Positions 1 to 6,979 of a DNA stretch of 64,000 nucleotides are shown piece by piece. The stretch is from Pseudomonas mandelii. Its GTDB lineage: Bacteria > Pseudomonadota > Gammaproteobacteria > Pseudomonadales > Pseudomonadaceae. Position 1 is the first letter of the stretch; every line of letters starts with the position of its first letter. Below the pieces are notes generated by a model. That model was given only the letters and a program-made list of their open reading frames with translations, did no database searches and was not told where the DNA came from. The stretch covers positions 1 through 64,000 of the forward strand of contig NZ_RCZA01000014.1 in NCBI RefSeq assembly GCF_006438925.1. Direction: 5' to 3'. The translations under genes were made by a program, and so were the position numbers.

Positions 1-298
1 CGCAGTACGCGAGTCGTTTATTTCGCCAGAGGCTGTGGCGTTATCGCATGCGCCAGAGCATGAGTCGCCGGGGAAATTGCTGGGACAATGCGCCGATGGA
101 GCGCGTGTTCCGCAGTTTGAAAACCGAATGGATACCGACTCTGGGTTACAGAACGGCCCTAGAAGCCCAGCGCGATATCAGCCATTTCTTGATGCATCGG
201 TACAACTGGATTCGCCCCCATCAATTCAACGGTGGGCTGGCACCAGCTCGGGCCGAAGAAAAACTTAACGTCGTGTCCGGGATTAGTTGACCACTACA
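1..298 (+). mobile_element. Right end of an IS3-family insertion sequence (partial)
   Basis: The first 290 bases encode the end of an IS3-type transposase, and 8 bases after its stop the sequence reads CCACTACA, ending in the CA dinucleotide expected at the outer tip of IS3-family inverted repeats. The tip read on the other strand starts TGTAGTGGTCAACTAA, which I remember as typical of one IS3 subgroup. From 300 an unrelated reading frame, itself lacking a start, begins at once, so the IS tip is placed at about 298. The left end lies outside the window, so completeness and target duplication cannot be judged. Confidence 0.75.
3..290 (+). CDS. IS3-family transposase OrfB, C-terminal part (integrase core), partial
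   Basis: This frame is open from the window edge to a TGA at 288-290 and gives the last 95 residues of an IS3-family OrfB transposase. Recognisable blocks are SMSRRGNCWDNAPMER, with the residues around the last catalytic Glu of the DDE core, followed by FRSLKTEW and a final YNWIRPHQ block, which ends many rve-type integrase domains. The N-terminal half and the companion OrfA are upstream of the window. It moves its own element by cut-and-copy transposition through a circular intermediate, as known for the family. The piece seen shows no frameshift, so the element may be intact. Confidence 0.85.
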   Translation, partial: QYASRLFRQRLWRYRMRQSMSRRGNCWDNAPMERVFRSLKTEWIPTLGYRTALEAQRDISHFLMHRYNWIRPHQFNGGLAPARAEEKLNVVSGIS

Positions 299-299
299 G

Positions 300-491
300 T
301 CGCAGCTAAAGGGAAGCGCAAACGGCTCTACCATCGCTATCGGTGAAAGTTTCGATCGAAACAGCATTACCCATTCCGACCAGATCTCTAGCAACGGATA
401 CAACGAGGCGTTGTCGGTCGAGGTTGACGATCAGGCCATCTATTTCAAGACGCTGACGGGGGGCGCTATTCAGGGCGCGCGAACAAACTGA
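300..491 (+). pseudogene. C-terminal remnant of an unidentified gene cut by the IS element
   Basis: Directly after the IS tip a frame stays open for 63 codons to the TGA at 489-491, with no ATG, GTG or TTG near its beginning. The encoded peptide has a mixed, soluble composition (stretches such as ANGSTIAIGESF and EALSVEVDDQAIYF) that looks like the end of a real beta-rich domain rather than a random shadow frame. The simplest reading is that the IS inserted into a gene and left its 3' end here. I do not recognise the family. The rest of the gene should lie on the other side of the IS, left of the window. Confidence 0.5.
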
Positions 492-732
492 GCCAAGAGG
501 GGGGGCTGCTGAATTCTTTTGGGGGCAACTCTTGGAGCGGCTGCAACGGTAGAAGCGGGTGCAACGTGCTTACCGCTATGGTTGCCGGGCCGGGATGTTT
601 TATGCGCCCGGCCAACCCATTGCGCGGAAAGCGCCGATTTCCATCTCTGCGTCATCGGCTCTGCATTTCCCTCACCCTAGACGTCGGTAGCCCATCCATG
701 CTCGAAGGAGCGTTGCCGTCAGGTCAGACAAG
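492..732. other. Intergenic stretch without a convincing gene
   Basis: About 240 bases between the broken gene and the convergent nuclease-like gene. Short open frames exist here, one of them containing two Cys-Asn pairs, but none has a ribosome-binding site plus start or a recognisable product. I see no tRNA and no clear terminator. Confidence 0.5.
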
Positions 733-1281
733 CTACAAAGCAAATGCTCGCCTGTTAGCCTTCGGCGCTCCGTCTTCGAAGAACTCAACCGATGCAACCT
801 GATTGATGCGATCGACCATGATGAACGCCCCCAGCATGTATCCGCAGACGTGCTCGGGATGAGTGACACCGTCATATGACCAGACATCGTCAAAGCTCTT
901 TTTGGTGAGAGCCATAAGCCGTAGCCTATCCGAGTGTATCTGTTCAGCAGTTTTGTCGGGCTTGGCCATTTCAATGGCGATCAGATTATCTCGTCCTTTC
1001 TCTCCACGACTGTGCACGATGAGATCGCAGGTGACGTTGATCACTTCCGTATTGTCCGATAGGACAGTCTTGATCTGTCCACCTTGCTTTCTGTTGTACT
1101 CAGGATCTGCGCAGTAACCTTCAAGGCTGTAGGAGGGAAGCAAATTTTCGAATTGCATTGCGAGCCGACCGCAGAGATTTCTTTCGGCGGTGTTATCTCT
1201 GATGCTAGCTGCGTCTTTGATCAGGAAGCGGGTGAATGCTTCTTCAAAAAGCTCGTACATCGTGCTCCGTGAAATTTCCAT
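733..1281 (-). CDS. Hypothetical protein with a PD-(D/E)XK nuclease-like core
   Basis: A 182-residue protein with ATG start at 1281 and a GGAG ribosome-binding site about nine bases upstream. The middle reads CDLIVHSRG, then after a short Gly/Lys loop NLIAIEMAK. This resembles a common family of small bacterial proteins that read xDIIVHxRG...NLLVIEIKK and are placed in the PD-(D/E)XK nuclease fold: first Asp in a strand, then a Glu-x-Lys strand. Here the Lys after Glu is replaced (Glu-Met-Ala-Lys instead of Glu-x-Lys-Lys), so catalysis is doubtful. It stands alone in the island, convergent with the IS remnant. A nuclease, a restriction-like or a structural role are all possible; I assign none. 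Confidence 0.6.
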   Translation of the reverse strand: MEISRSTMYELFEEAFTRFLIKDAASIRDNTAERNLCGRLAMQFENLLPSYSLEGYCADPEYNRKQGGQIKTVLSDNTEVINVTCDLIVHSRGEKGRDNLIAIEMAKPDKTAEQIHSDRLRLMALTKKSFDDVWSYDGVTHPEHVCGYMLGAFIMVDRINQVASVEFFEDGAPKANRRAFAL

Positions 1282-1668
1282 TCAGCATGCTCCAATCCAT
1301 TGTTAGAAATGTGGTGGTCACGATACGCCGTGAAGGGCTAATGACAAAAAAGCGGGTGTGGCAGCGGTTAGCCTACGTCGGCTAGCATCTCAAGCCGTTT
1401 GGGTGAGTGGTTGATCCGCAAAGAACAAGTACAAAGGGCATGGACGCTGGCTGCTACATGCACCACAGCCCGTAATAGATATTTCTACCCATTGAGATTC
1501 CGCTAGAACGTCGGTGTAACATCCAGTCTAATACGCGGTGGTGAAATGCTAAAAAAAGTCTTTTCTTTTCGCCCAGCCAGACGCATGGACATGCGAATAG
1601 TAGGTTATACCGCGCATGAGGCTAAGCCATGTCTGTCACGAATTCACTCAATCAAAGGAACATCCGAA
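1282..1668. promoter_or_regulatory. Divergent intergenic region with probable promoters
   Basis: A gap of 387 bases between the divergently transcribed nuclease-like gene and the two-gene module. It should hold both promoters. A short hairpin, TAGCC around 1369 pairing with GGCTA ending at 1384, is visible. A possible -10 element lies in the stretch GGTTATACC near 1602-1610. An in-frame upstream ATG at 1546 would lengthen the next gene by 41 codons but has no convincing ribosome-binding site. No RNA gene is recognised. Confidence 0.35.
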
Positions 1669-2010
1669 ATGGACTTTATTACTACTGGAATCATCGCAAG
1701 CTCGGTGTACGACGTCCTCAAGCACGGCCTAAAACTGAGTGCTGGAATGCTCAAGGAGCGCTTGAGTGAATGGATCAAAGAGGATGTTGTAGCCGAGGCT
1801 GTGGCTGAAGAGCTGGCCAAACTGGGCATCAATGATGAGATGAGCGAGGTGGCGATTTCTCGTCGTCTTGAACAGTCGCCCGCAATTACTGGTTTGATTC
1901 GGGATATCAATGCGAAGACGGCGGTAGTCGCGCATTCCACGATCACTAACGTGACGCAGACCCACAGTGGTAGCGGTGACAACGTCGCCGGCAACAAAAT
2001 CGTCAAGTAA
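1669..2010 (+). CDS. Small protein A of a putative conflict/defence pair (C-terminal HSGSGDNV motif)
   Basis: A 113-residue protein. The start at 1669 is preferred because AAAGGAA lies 8-9 bases upstream; a longer frame from 1546 lacks such a site. The N-terminus (MDFITTGIIASS) is hydrophobic and could insert in or touch a membrane; the middle is helical and charged. The last residues read THSGSGDNVAGNK, a Gly/Asn/Asp motif that recurs 20 bases downstream near the N-terminus of the next gene product. Motifs of this sort accompany domains of multi-protein bacterial conflict systems (from memory). The pair resembles the small-plus-large, PIN-containing layout I remember for the GMT-island anti-phage system GAPS6, where this would be the 'a' subunit. 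Function is inferred only from context. Confidence 0.6.
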   Translation: MDFITTGIIASSVYDVLKHGLKLSAGMLKERLSEWIKEDVVAEAVAEELAKLGINDEMSEVAISRRLEQSPAITGLIRDINAKTAVVAHSTITNVTQTHSGSGDNVAGNKIVK

Positions 2011-2030
2011 TTCGATCTGGGGTAGCGCGC

Positions 2031-5000
2031 TTGAAAAGCATTGAGCAGCACCACAGTGGCAGCGGTGATAACGTCAGGGACAAGATCTACATAGAGATCA
2101 AATCGCTGGCTCCGTCTGATCTGCTTATTCCAATGGAAATGGTCTTCGAGAGCCTGCGCAAAAAAGACCTGGCCACTGCAAAAATTCAGATGGCGATGCT
2201 GAAGGCGATGGCCCAGAAAGACGCTGAAGCAGCAGCGTTGGTTGAAGTCATTTCTATCTATGGTGAACTGGTCGAGGCAGAGGAGCAGGACACTGCTTGG
2301 GGAACGGTTTCGAAAATCGCAGCATCAGCCAAAAACGATATTGTCAAAGACGTTTGTTTAGCTGCACTGTTGCGCTTATCCCGTCACACCGAACGGGAGA
2401 CGGCGGCAAAAGAGCATTACCTCGCAGAGCCTGCCCCAGGGCCGTATGCCAAAGAAGCGTTCCTGCGCTCCTACGCCGATGCAACCCAGCTTGAGGCGGC
2501 AAGTCGGCAATTCATCCTGTCGGAAGGGGAGCTGACAGGGATCGTAGAAGGTGCTCTTCGGCTGGAGCTGGCTGACTTTGCGATTCGTATGGCAAGGCGT
2601 CTGAGTGATGACCACAAGTCCTACAACGCGGACGTCCTTCAAGTGTTGGCGGGTGCCTTTGATCTCAATCGCCATTTATTCTCCCGGCACCTGTGGCTGA
2701 ACACGCCTGAGGTGAAGCAGCGCCTGGACGACCTCACCGCGCAGGTCATCGAGCTCCTGGAGCGGTCGGACGGTACCGACGTTCGCCTCTATAACATGGC
2801 ATGCCCGATTTTTGAGACCTATCAGGGCTTGGCTCCGCCCGCGCTGTTCGAAGTACTCAAAAAGAATCTCCAAGTATTCGAGCTTATCCATCCCGAAACG
2901 GCCGCCAGATTCAAAGCTATCGCCGGAGACTGCACGCACCTTCCCGAATGGCAGCAAGACCTCTGGGATGCCAAAGAGAGCCCGCAGAAGCGAGCCGCGT
3001 GGTGTCGGCAGTTTCTTGCAGCAAATATTCATAAGGTTGAAGACGTGATTCCATTCATCCATCTCGCGACCCCAGTTGAGATCGGCGAGTGGTTGTCCAA
3101 GGAAACACTGATTGGCGAAGCGTCGGAAATGGAAGTTGCATTCCTCAAACTTGTCGCCCGCGCATTCCGCAGCGCTGAAGAGGACGATGACCTGTTGCAG
3201 CGAAATGAGTTGGCTCAACAGGTGGAGCTCTTCGTAAGCGACTGGGGAGACAAAATCTCAGATATCGCACCCGAACGAATGTTCGAACTCGCTGAAAAGC
3301 TGTTCGATGCCAAATTGCCTCACAAGTCGATTGGCGTTACTTCTCAACTGATCCCTGACCACGCTTTGTGGCCGTCTCCCTATGTACTTATGCACTCGAA
3401 ATGTCTGCTGGAGACGCAGCAGTACAAAACCTTCGATGACGTTCTAGCGCGGGTTGCAGGGGCAGATACGTCTCTCACACTCATGAGTTTTTGTTCGTTG
3501 AGAGATGAGCGACTGGGTGAGATTGCATCGGCTATCAAGATCAGTGATCAGATGATCGTCCTTGCGCCCGAGGTGCCGCATTGCTGGTATCGAGGTTGTT
3601 ACTTGCGTGACCGCTATCGAAATGAATCCGAGCGCCAAGAGTTTCACCAACGCATCCCTGATTCACTTCTGCAGGATTATTCGCGCGATGTAGTGGCGAT
3701 ACTCTACCTCCTCACCAAAGCAGGAGGTTTCAAGCGCGCAGAACTCCGATGGGTGCAATGGTTTATCGAAGATCCCAGGGCGCGCGCGGTTGAGCTTGTG
3801 AATTTCCATTTTGGATTGGGCATAGGCGGCTGGAACGGGTTTGAGGTGTCGCTAGAGTTGGAACAATGTAAGGCCGCTGTTCAGTTTGAGCAGGACGCAA
3901 GCACGATGATCAGACTGATCGTCGATGATCATCAGCCTTCGAATGAGTGCACGTTGAACGCCTCAAGCCAATTGGCGCAGCTACTCCAGAGATTGCCCAT
4001 TGGCGAGAGCGCTAACTTGGGTATGACTAGCTATAAGGTTCAAGAGCGCCTACCGCCCTATGTGGCTTGCTTGCGGATCGCTCTTAAGCTCAGGCATATC
4101 AACAACGACGGTAGCGACTGCTTCGCGATGATGAAAATGCCGTCGGACACGGAACAGATTGTGCCTTTCTTGGAAGAGAAATTGGGGTTAGGCGTAGAAA
4201 ACAAAAAGCAGCTGAGTAGTATCGACAATATCCCGTTGTTCATACGTGGTCATGCCCTGTATCCGGACAATGCTTTTAAAGGAGCGCTGAATTGCTGGAC
4301 TGACGTTGGCATCCCTAAATCGTGGCTCTTCGCTGAAGGTGATGCCGATCCCCAAGCGGTTGTGCTTGATGCCTATAGCATCGGTTATCTAGCCGTCACG
4401 GATCTGGTTCAGCATTTATTGAACACCGGCGTCTCGTTCATCCTGCCGGCTGCCACCAACGAGGCGCTCAGCCGGTGGTTTGAGGAAATCTCTAGCGAAT
4501 CCTTCATGATGTTGGGCGTGACTGAAGGTGGCAGGCTGTTTCGCACCACTGCTTCGGATCTCCAGGCTCGTGATGGGCACATCCTTCAGGCGCTGCGTTT
4601 GATTCTGGATAATGCATCCGTCGTCCATCCCGTTTTGCATGACACCGTACTTGAGGTTTATTCCATCAGAGATGGCATCGACTCAACGGTGTACGACGCG
4701 ATGCAGTTGTCGTTTGCCAACGATATTCCGTGGCTTTGCATGGATGGCGCGTTTGCCGCACTCCATCATTCCACGGGATACAAAACTGTGAATGCTAACG
4801 CACTTATTGCGCGTACGATGGCCAGTTCACCGTTCGACTTTGAGCACAAACGCCATGGGCTCTTGCTTTATTCACTAGGCACGCTTCCCTTACCGCTTAC
4901 CTTCAGCGAGATCCATCATCTGGCCGCGAACCCGAATGCATTGGCCGGGTTTATTTTGTTCAAGATTATCCAGAATCACGGGCATCAGATTTTTCTGAAA

Positions 5001-5372
5001 AACGACCAGTCATTCTTCCTGCTGGATATGATCTTGACTCACCTCACTAGCCAGTTTTATTCGGGGAAAAGTCATAAAGCGGTAAGGCCTGGTTATACAC
5101 CCTGGATGACCTACACCTCACACGTTTTCAACCACGGAATGAGGCTCTTTCTGGCCGCCATTGACGAAGGCACCGCCGAGTATCGAATGGCAGCGGCGAT
5201 GATGTACATGGGATCATCGATCAGCTTCAACACACCACTCAAGAATTTCGTCATTGGTCATTACATGGGCTTTGCGAAAGGTCATTTCATGGACATCGAG
5301 GCCATCAAGGAGAACCTACAGTCGCTGAGCCAGCTGATGGATTCGAGTGACGTGGAAGCGGGTCATCAATAG
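2031..5372 (+). CDS. Large helical-repeat protein with PIN-like nuclease domain, partner B of the pair
   Basis: A 1113-residue protein starting with TTG at 2031, preceded by GGGG with about eight bases of spacing; no ATG is available upstream in frame. Residues 7-17 read HHSGSGDNVRD, repeating the motif at the end of the preceding protein. Residues ~30-740 are helical and Leu/Ala-rich, like divergent TPR repeats. Residues ~775-925 look like a PIN ribonuclease domain: VVLDAYSI (Asp780), NEALSRW (Glu811), VYDAMQLSFA (Asp889) and WLCMDGAF (Asp905), which gives the acidic quartet in the usual order. A helical tail follows. Expected activity is metal-dependent RNA cleavage, controlled by the repeat region and perhaps by protein A. 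It resembles the TPR/PIN proteins called PIN-TPR-GreABC and possibly GAPS6b; this was not searched. Confidence 0.65.
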   Translation: MKSIEQHHSGSGDNVRDKIYIEIKSLAPSDLLIPMEMVFESLRKKDLATAKIQMAMLKAMAQKDAEAAALVEVISIYGELVEAEEQDTAWGTVSKIAASAKNDIVKDVCLAALLRLSRHTERETAAKEHYLAEPAPGPYAKEAFLRSYADATQLEAASRQFILSEGELTGIVEGALRLELADFAIRMARRLSDDHKSYNADVLQVLAGAFDLNRHLFSRHLWLNTPEVKQRLDDLTAQVIELLERSDGTDVRLYNMACPIFETYQGLAPPALFEVLKKNLQVFELIHPETAARFKAIAGDCTHLPEWQQDLWDAKESPQKRAAWCRQFLAANIHKVEDVIPFIHLATPVEIGEWLSKETLIGEASEMEVAFLKLVARAFRSAEEDDDLLQRNELAQQVELFVSDWGDKISDIAPERMFELAEKLFDAKLPHKSIGVTSQLIPDHALWPSPYVLMHSKCLLETQQYKTFDDVLARVAGADTSLTLMSFCSLRDERLGEIASAIKISDQMIVLAPEVPHCWYRGCYLRDRYRNESERQEFHQRIPDSLLQDYSRDVVAILYLLTKAGGFKRAELRWVQWFIEDPRARAVELVNFHFGLGIGGWNGFEVSLELEQCKAAVQFEQDASTMIRLIVDDHQPSNECTLNASSQLAQLLQRLPIGESANLGMTSYKVQERLPPYVACLRIALKLRHINNDGSDCFAMMKMPSDTEQIVPFLEEKLGLGVENKKQLSSIDNIPLFIRGHALYPDNAFKGALNCWTDVGIPKSWLFAEGDADPQAVVLDAYSIGYLAVTDLVQHLLNTGVSFILPAATNEALSRWFEEISSESFMMLGVTEGGRLFRTTASDLQARDGHILQALRLILDNASVVHPVLHDTVLEVYSIRDGIDSTVYDAMQLSFANDIPWLCMDGAFAALHHSTGYKTVNANALIARTMASSPFDFEHKRHGLLLYSLGTLPLPLTFSEIHHLAANPNALAGFILFKIIQNHGHQIFLKNDQSFFLLDMILTHLTSQFYSGKSHKAVRPGYTPWMTYTSHVFNHGMRLFLAAIDEGTAEYRMAAAMMYMGSSISFNTPLKNFVIGHYMGFAKGHFMDIEAIKENLQSLSQLMDSSDVEAGHQ

Positions 5373-5633
5373 CAGCGAAAAATCTTGGGAGGGCATAATC
5401 GGCCCTGTGATCCACATGGCTGAGAGCTTTCTTTGTTTCACGTCTTTGCGAAGTGATGATGCGGTCGTTGTTCTGTGTTGTGTGCTTTTACAGGAGCCAC
5501 ATACCGGACTCATCTAATAAACGATGCGTTGATTTTTCGATGACCATCACTTGCCCAGGTTTGGTCACGCAGACGTCCTAAGCGGAAGATCTCAGCGTGG
5601 AGCTAAAGTGGGCAAACGCTGCTGGTCTGGTAC

Positions 5634-6368
5634 TCACCTGCCATTGAGTATGTCTTTGTGCCGCTGCCTCACCCGGGCGTAAAGCCAGTTCACCTGTTTT
5701 TTCGGTTTATCACCTTCGGCCTTGCTCAATATCGCTTCGAGACGCAAAAGCAGCACGGTGTAAATTTCAACCGCCTTGTTCCCTGGTATGCCCATAAACT
5801 TTCCATCGGGAAATGATTCTTTCCTCAGGTAGTCTGATTTGATGAATTGCAGTGCGTACGGATCGACGTAGGCCCCGAGCTCATCATCACCGAGCATGCC
5901 GTCAACGAGCTCGACGTCTTTTAGCGCTGGAATGCTTTTGTCCAAGATAATCCGAGGGTAAAACCCGGCGGACTCCAGGCCGTGAGCGACGTTAAGGGCC
6001 GGGCCAAATACAATATCGTTGTCGTGGTGAATATTTCCTACGGTGACGCCGGCTCGAAGTAGAAATCCCGCTACAGCCGCGCCTACAAACACGTTGGAGA
6101 GCCCATAAATGACCTGCGAAAGCGTCTCCTGCTTATACGGAAGGCTGATAACGCAGCAGTCGGAGAAAGAGGTGATCTGTGCATCCCCTGATCCCGCTGC
6201 CTGCAAGATGGTCGAGCTCTTCAGCAATCTAGGTATGAGCGAAAGCAGTCCGACCTTTACTGGGTCGCTGCCTGCATCTGAGTCGTGGGCTTTCCAGCCC
6301 ATGACGTCAAAGAAAACGACGAGTCTTTCGTCGTAAGTAATTGGGCTGGTGAGGTCTGAACTGTCCAT
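5634..6368 (-). CDS. Nucleotidyl-cyclase-like protein (orphan)
   Basis: A 244-residue protein when started at the ATG at 6368, which has AGGGAAG about nine bases upstream. A TTG start at 6434 would add 22 residues built on Asn-His repeats and has no good ribosome-binding site, so it is not used. LVVFFDVMGW (Asp21) and ITSFSDCCVISLP (Asp70) match the two metal-binding Asp positions of class III nucleotidyl cyclases; LLRAGVTVGNIHHD, IVFGPALNVAHGLE and PRIILD follow. This block order is found in a family of bacterial cyclase-like proteins that includes, as I recall, Pycsar cCMP/cUMP synthases. No TM or TIR effector gene adjoins it, so partner and product are unknown. It is convergent with the PIN-protein gene. 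Confidence 0.6.
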   Translation of the reverse strand: MDSSDLTSPITYDERLVVFFDVMGWKAHDSDAGSDPVKVGLLSLIPRLLKSSTILQAAGSGDAQITSFSDCCVISLPYKQETLSQVIYGLSNVFVGAAVAGFLLRAGVTVGNIHHDNDIVFGPALNVAHGLESAGFYPRIILDKSIPALKDVELVDGMLGDDELGAYVDPYALQFIKSDYLRKESFPDGKFMGIPGNKAVEIYTVLLLRLEAILSKAEGDKPKKQVNWLYARVRQRHKDILNGR

Positions 6369-6395
6369 TCTTGGTCTTCCCTGGCTCGATAGCTC

Positions 6396-6425
6396 GTTGT
6401 GGTTGTGGTTGTGGTTGTGGTTGTG
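6396..6425. repeat. Tandem hexamer GTTGTG, five copies
   Basis: Five perfect copies of GTTGTG lie just upstream of the chosen start of the cyclase-like gene. On the minus strand they read CACAAC, which encodes alternating His-Asn if translation began at the upstream TTG. Because six is a multiple of three, copy-number change would not shift the frame but would change spacing to the start codon or the length of an Asn-His leader. Confidence 0.9.
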
Positions 6426-6550
6426 GGCGGGCAAATTTTATAGCGGCCTAACATCTGCCCGGATGGGGTCGGGAAGGGCGATAGCATACTTGAACCGCTG
6501 GGGAGCACTTGATACTGAAGCCCAACGTCGTAAGGCGACTGGACATGCCG

Positions 6551-6964
6551 TCACTCTTTGCGATCATGCTTGGGCAAAGGCACATTCAGATCCTCACGTT
6601 TCAGGCCGTGCAGCACGGCATTGTGAATAAAGCGTCGCGCCATATCCGCCATCCGCTGCAGCTCATCCTTTAGCTGAGAGATCTGCAATTGCTGCCGCGC
6701 GATCGTCTCTGCTGCTGCGGTAAGGCTCTTAGGTTTTGGAACGCTCGCAAGCCTGTCTCGATGAGATGTGATGGCGGCTTTTCGGACTTTGTAGGCATTG
6801 ATCACCGCCGGCTTGTCCACGAACGCCTGGCGTGTGGGAACGAAATCCAGCACCGATTCTGATGCCTGGCAAATGGCATCCCAGGTCAGCTTTTTATCGG
6901 TCGGCCAGTCTCTAACGAGATTTGTGATCGCTTTCAGTTCTTTGGGGGTAAACGCGCGAGGCAT
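6551..6964 (-). CDS. gmtX: Small coiled-coil protein of the recombinase module (GmtX/TnpC-like)
   Basis: A 137-residue basic protein whose ATG at 6964 lies 15 bases after the stop of the large recombinase gene, so it is the last gene of a four-gene minus-strand operon. The N-terminal half has a helical DNA-binding look (FTPKELKAITNLVRDW, VPTRQAFVDK). A coiled-coil of about 30 residues (ISQLKDELQRMADMARR) precedes the C-terminus. Its position and size match the small accessory proteins ending tyrosine-recombinase operons: TnpC of Tn554 and, as I recall, GmtX of Gamma-Mobile-Trio islands. In Tn554 this protein influences orientation and efficiency of insertion. The symbol is offered on architecture, not on alignment. 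Confidence 0.5.
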   Translation of the reverse strand: MPRAFTPKELKAITNLVRDWPTDKKLTWDAICQASESVLDFVPTRQAFVDKPAVINAYKVRKAAITSHRDRLASVPKPKSLTAAAETIARQQLQISQLKDELQRMADMARRFIHNAVLHGLKREDLNVPLPKHDRKE

Positions 6965-6979
6965 GTCAGTTGGTTCCCA

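Noticed and set aside
566..802. 78-codon frame with Cys-Asn pairs
   Set aside because: It overlaps the end of the nuclease-like gene, has no ribosome-binding site and its product has no fold-like pattern.
6396..6425. CRISPR-like array
   Set aside because: The unit is six bases without spacers. No CRISPR repeats or cas genes were seen anywhere in the window.
6257..6508. Frames giving Thr-repeat or Leu-Trp-repeat peptides
   Set aside because: They are alternative readings of the GTTGTG tandem array.
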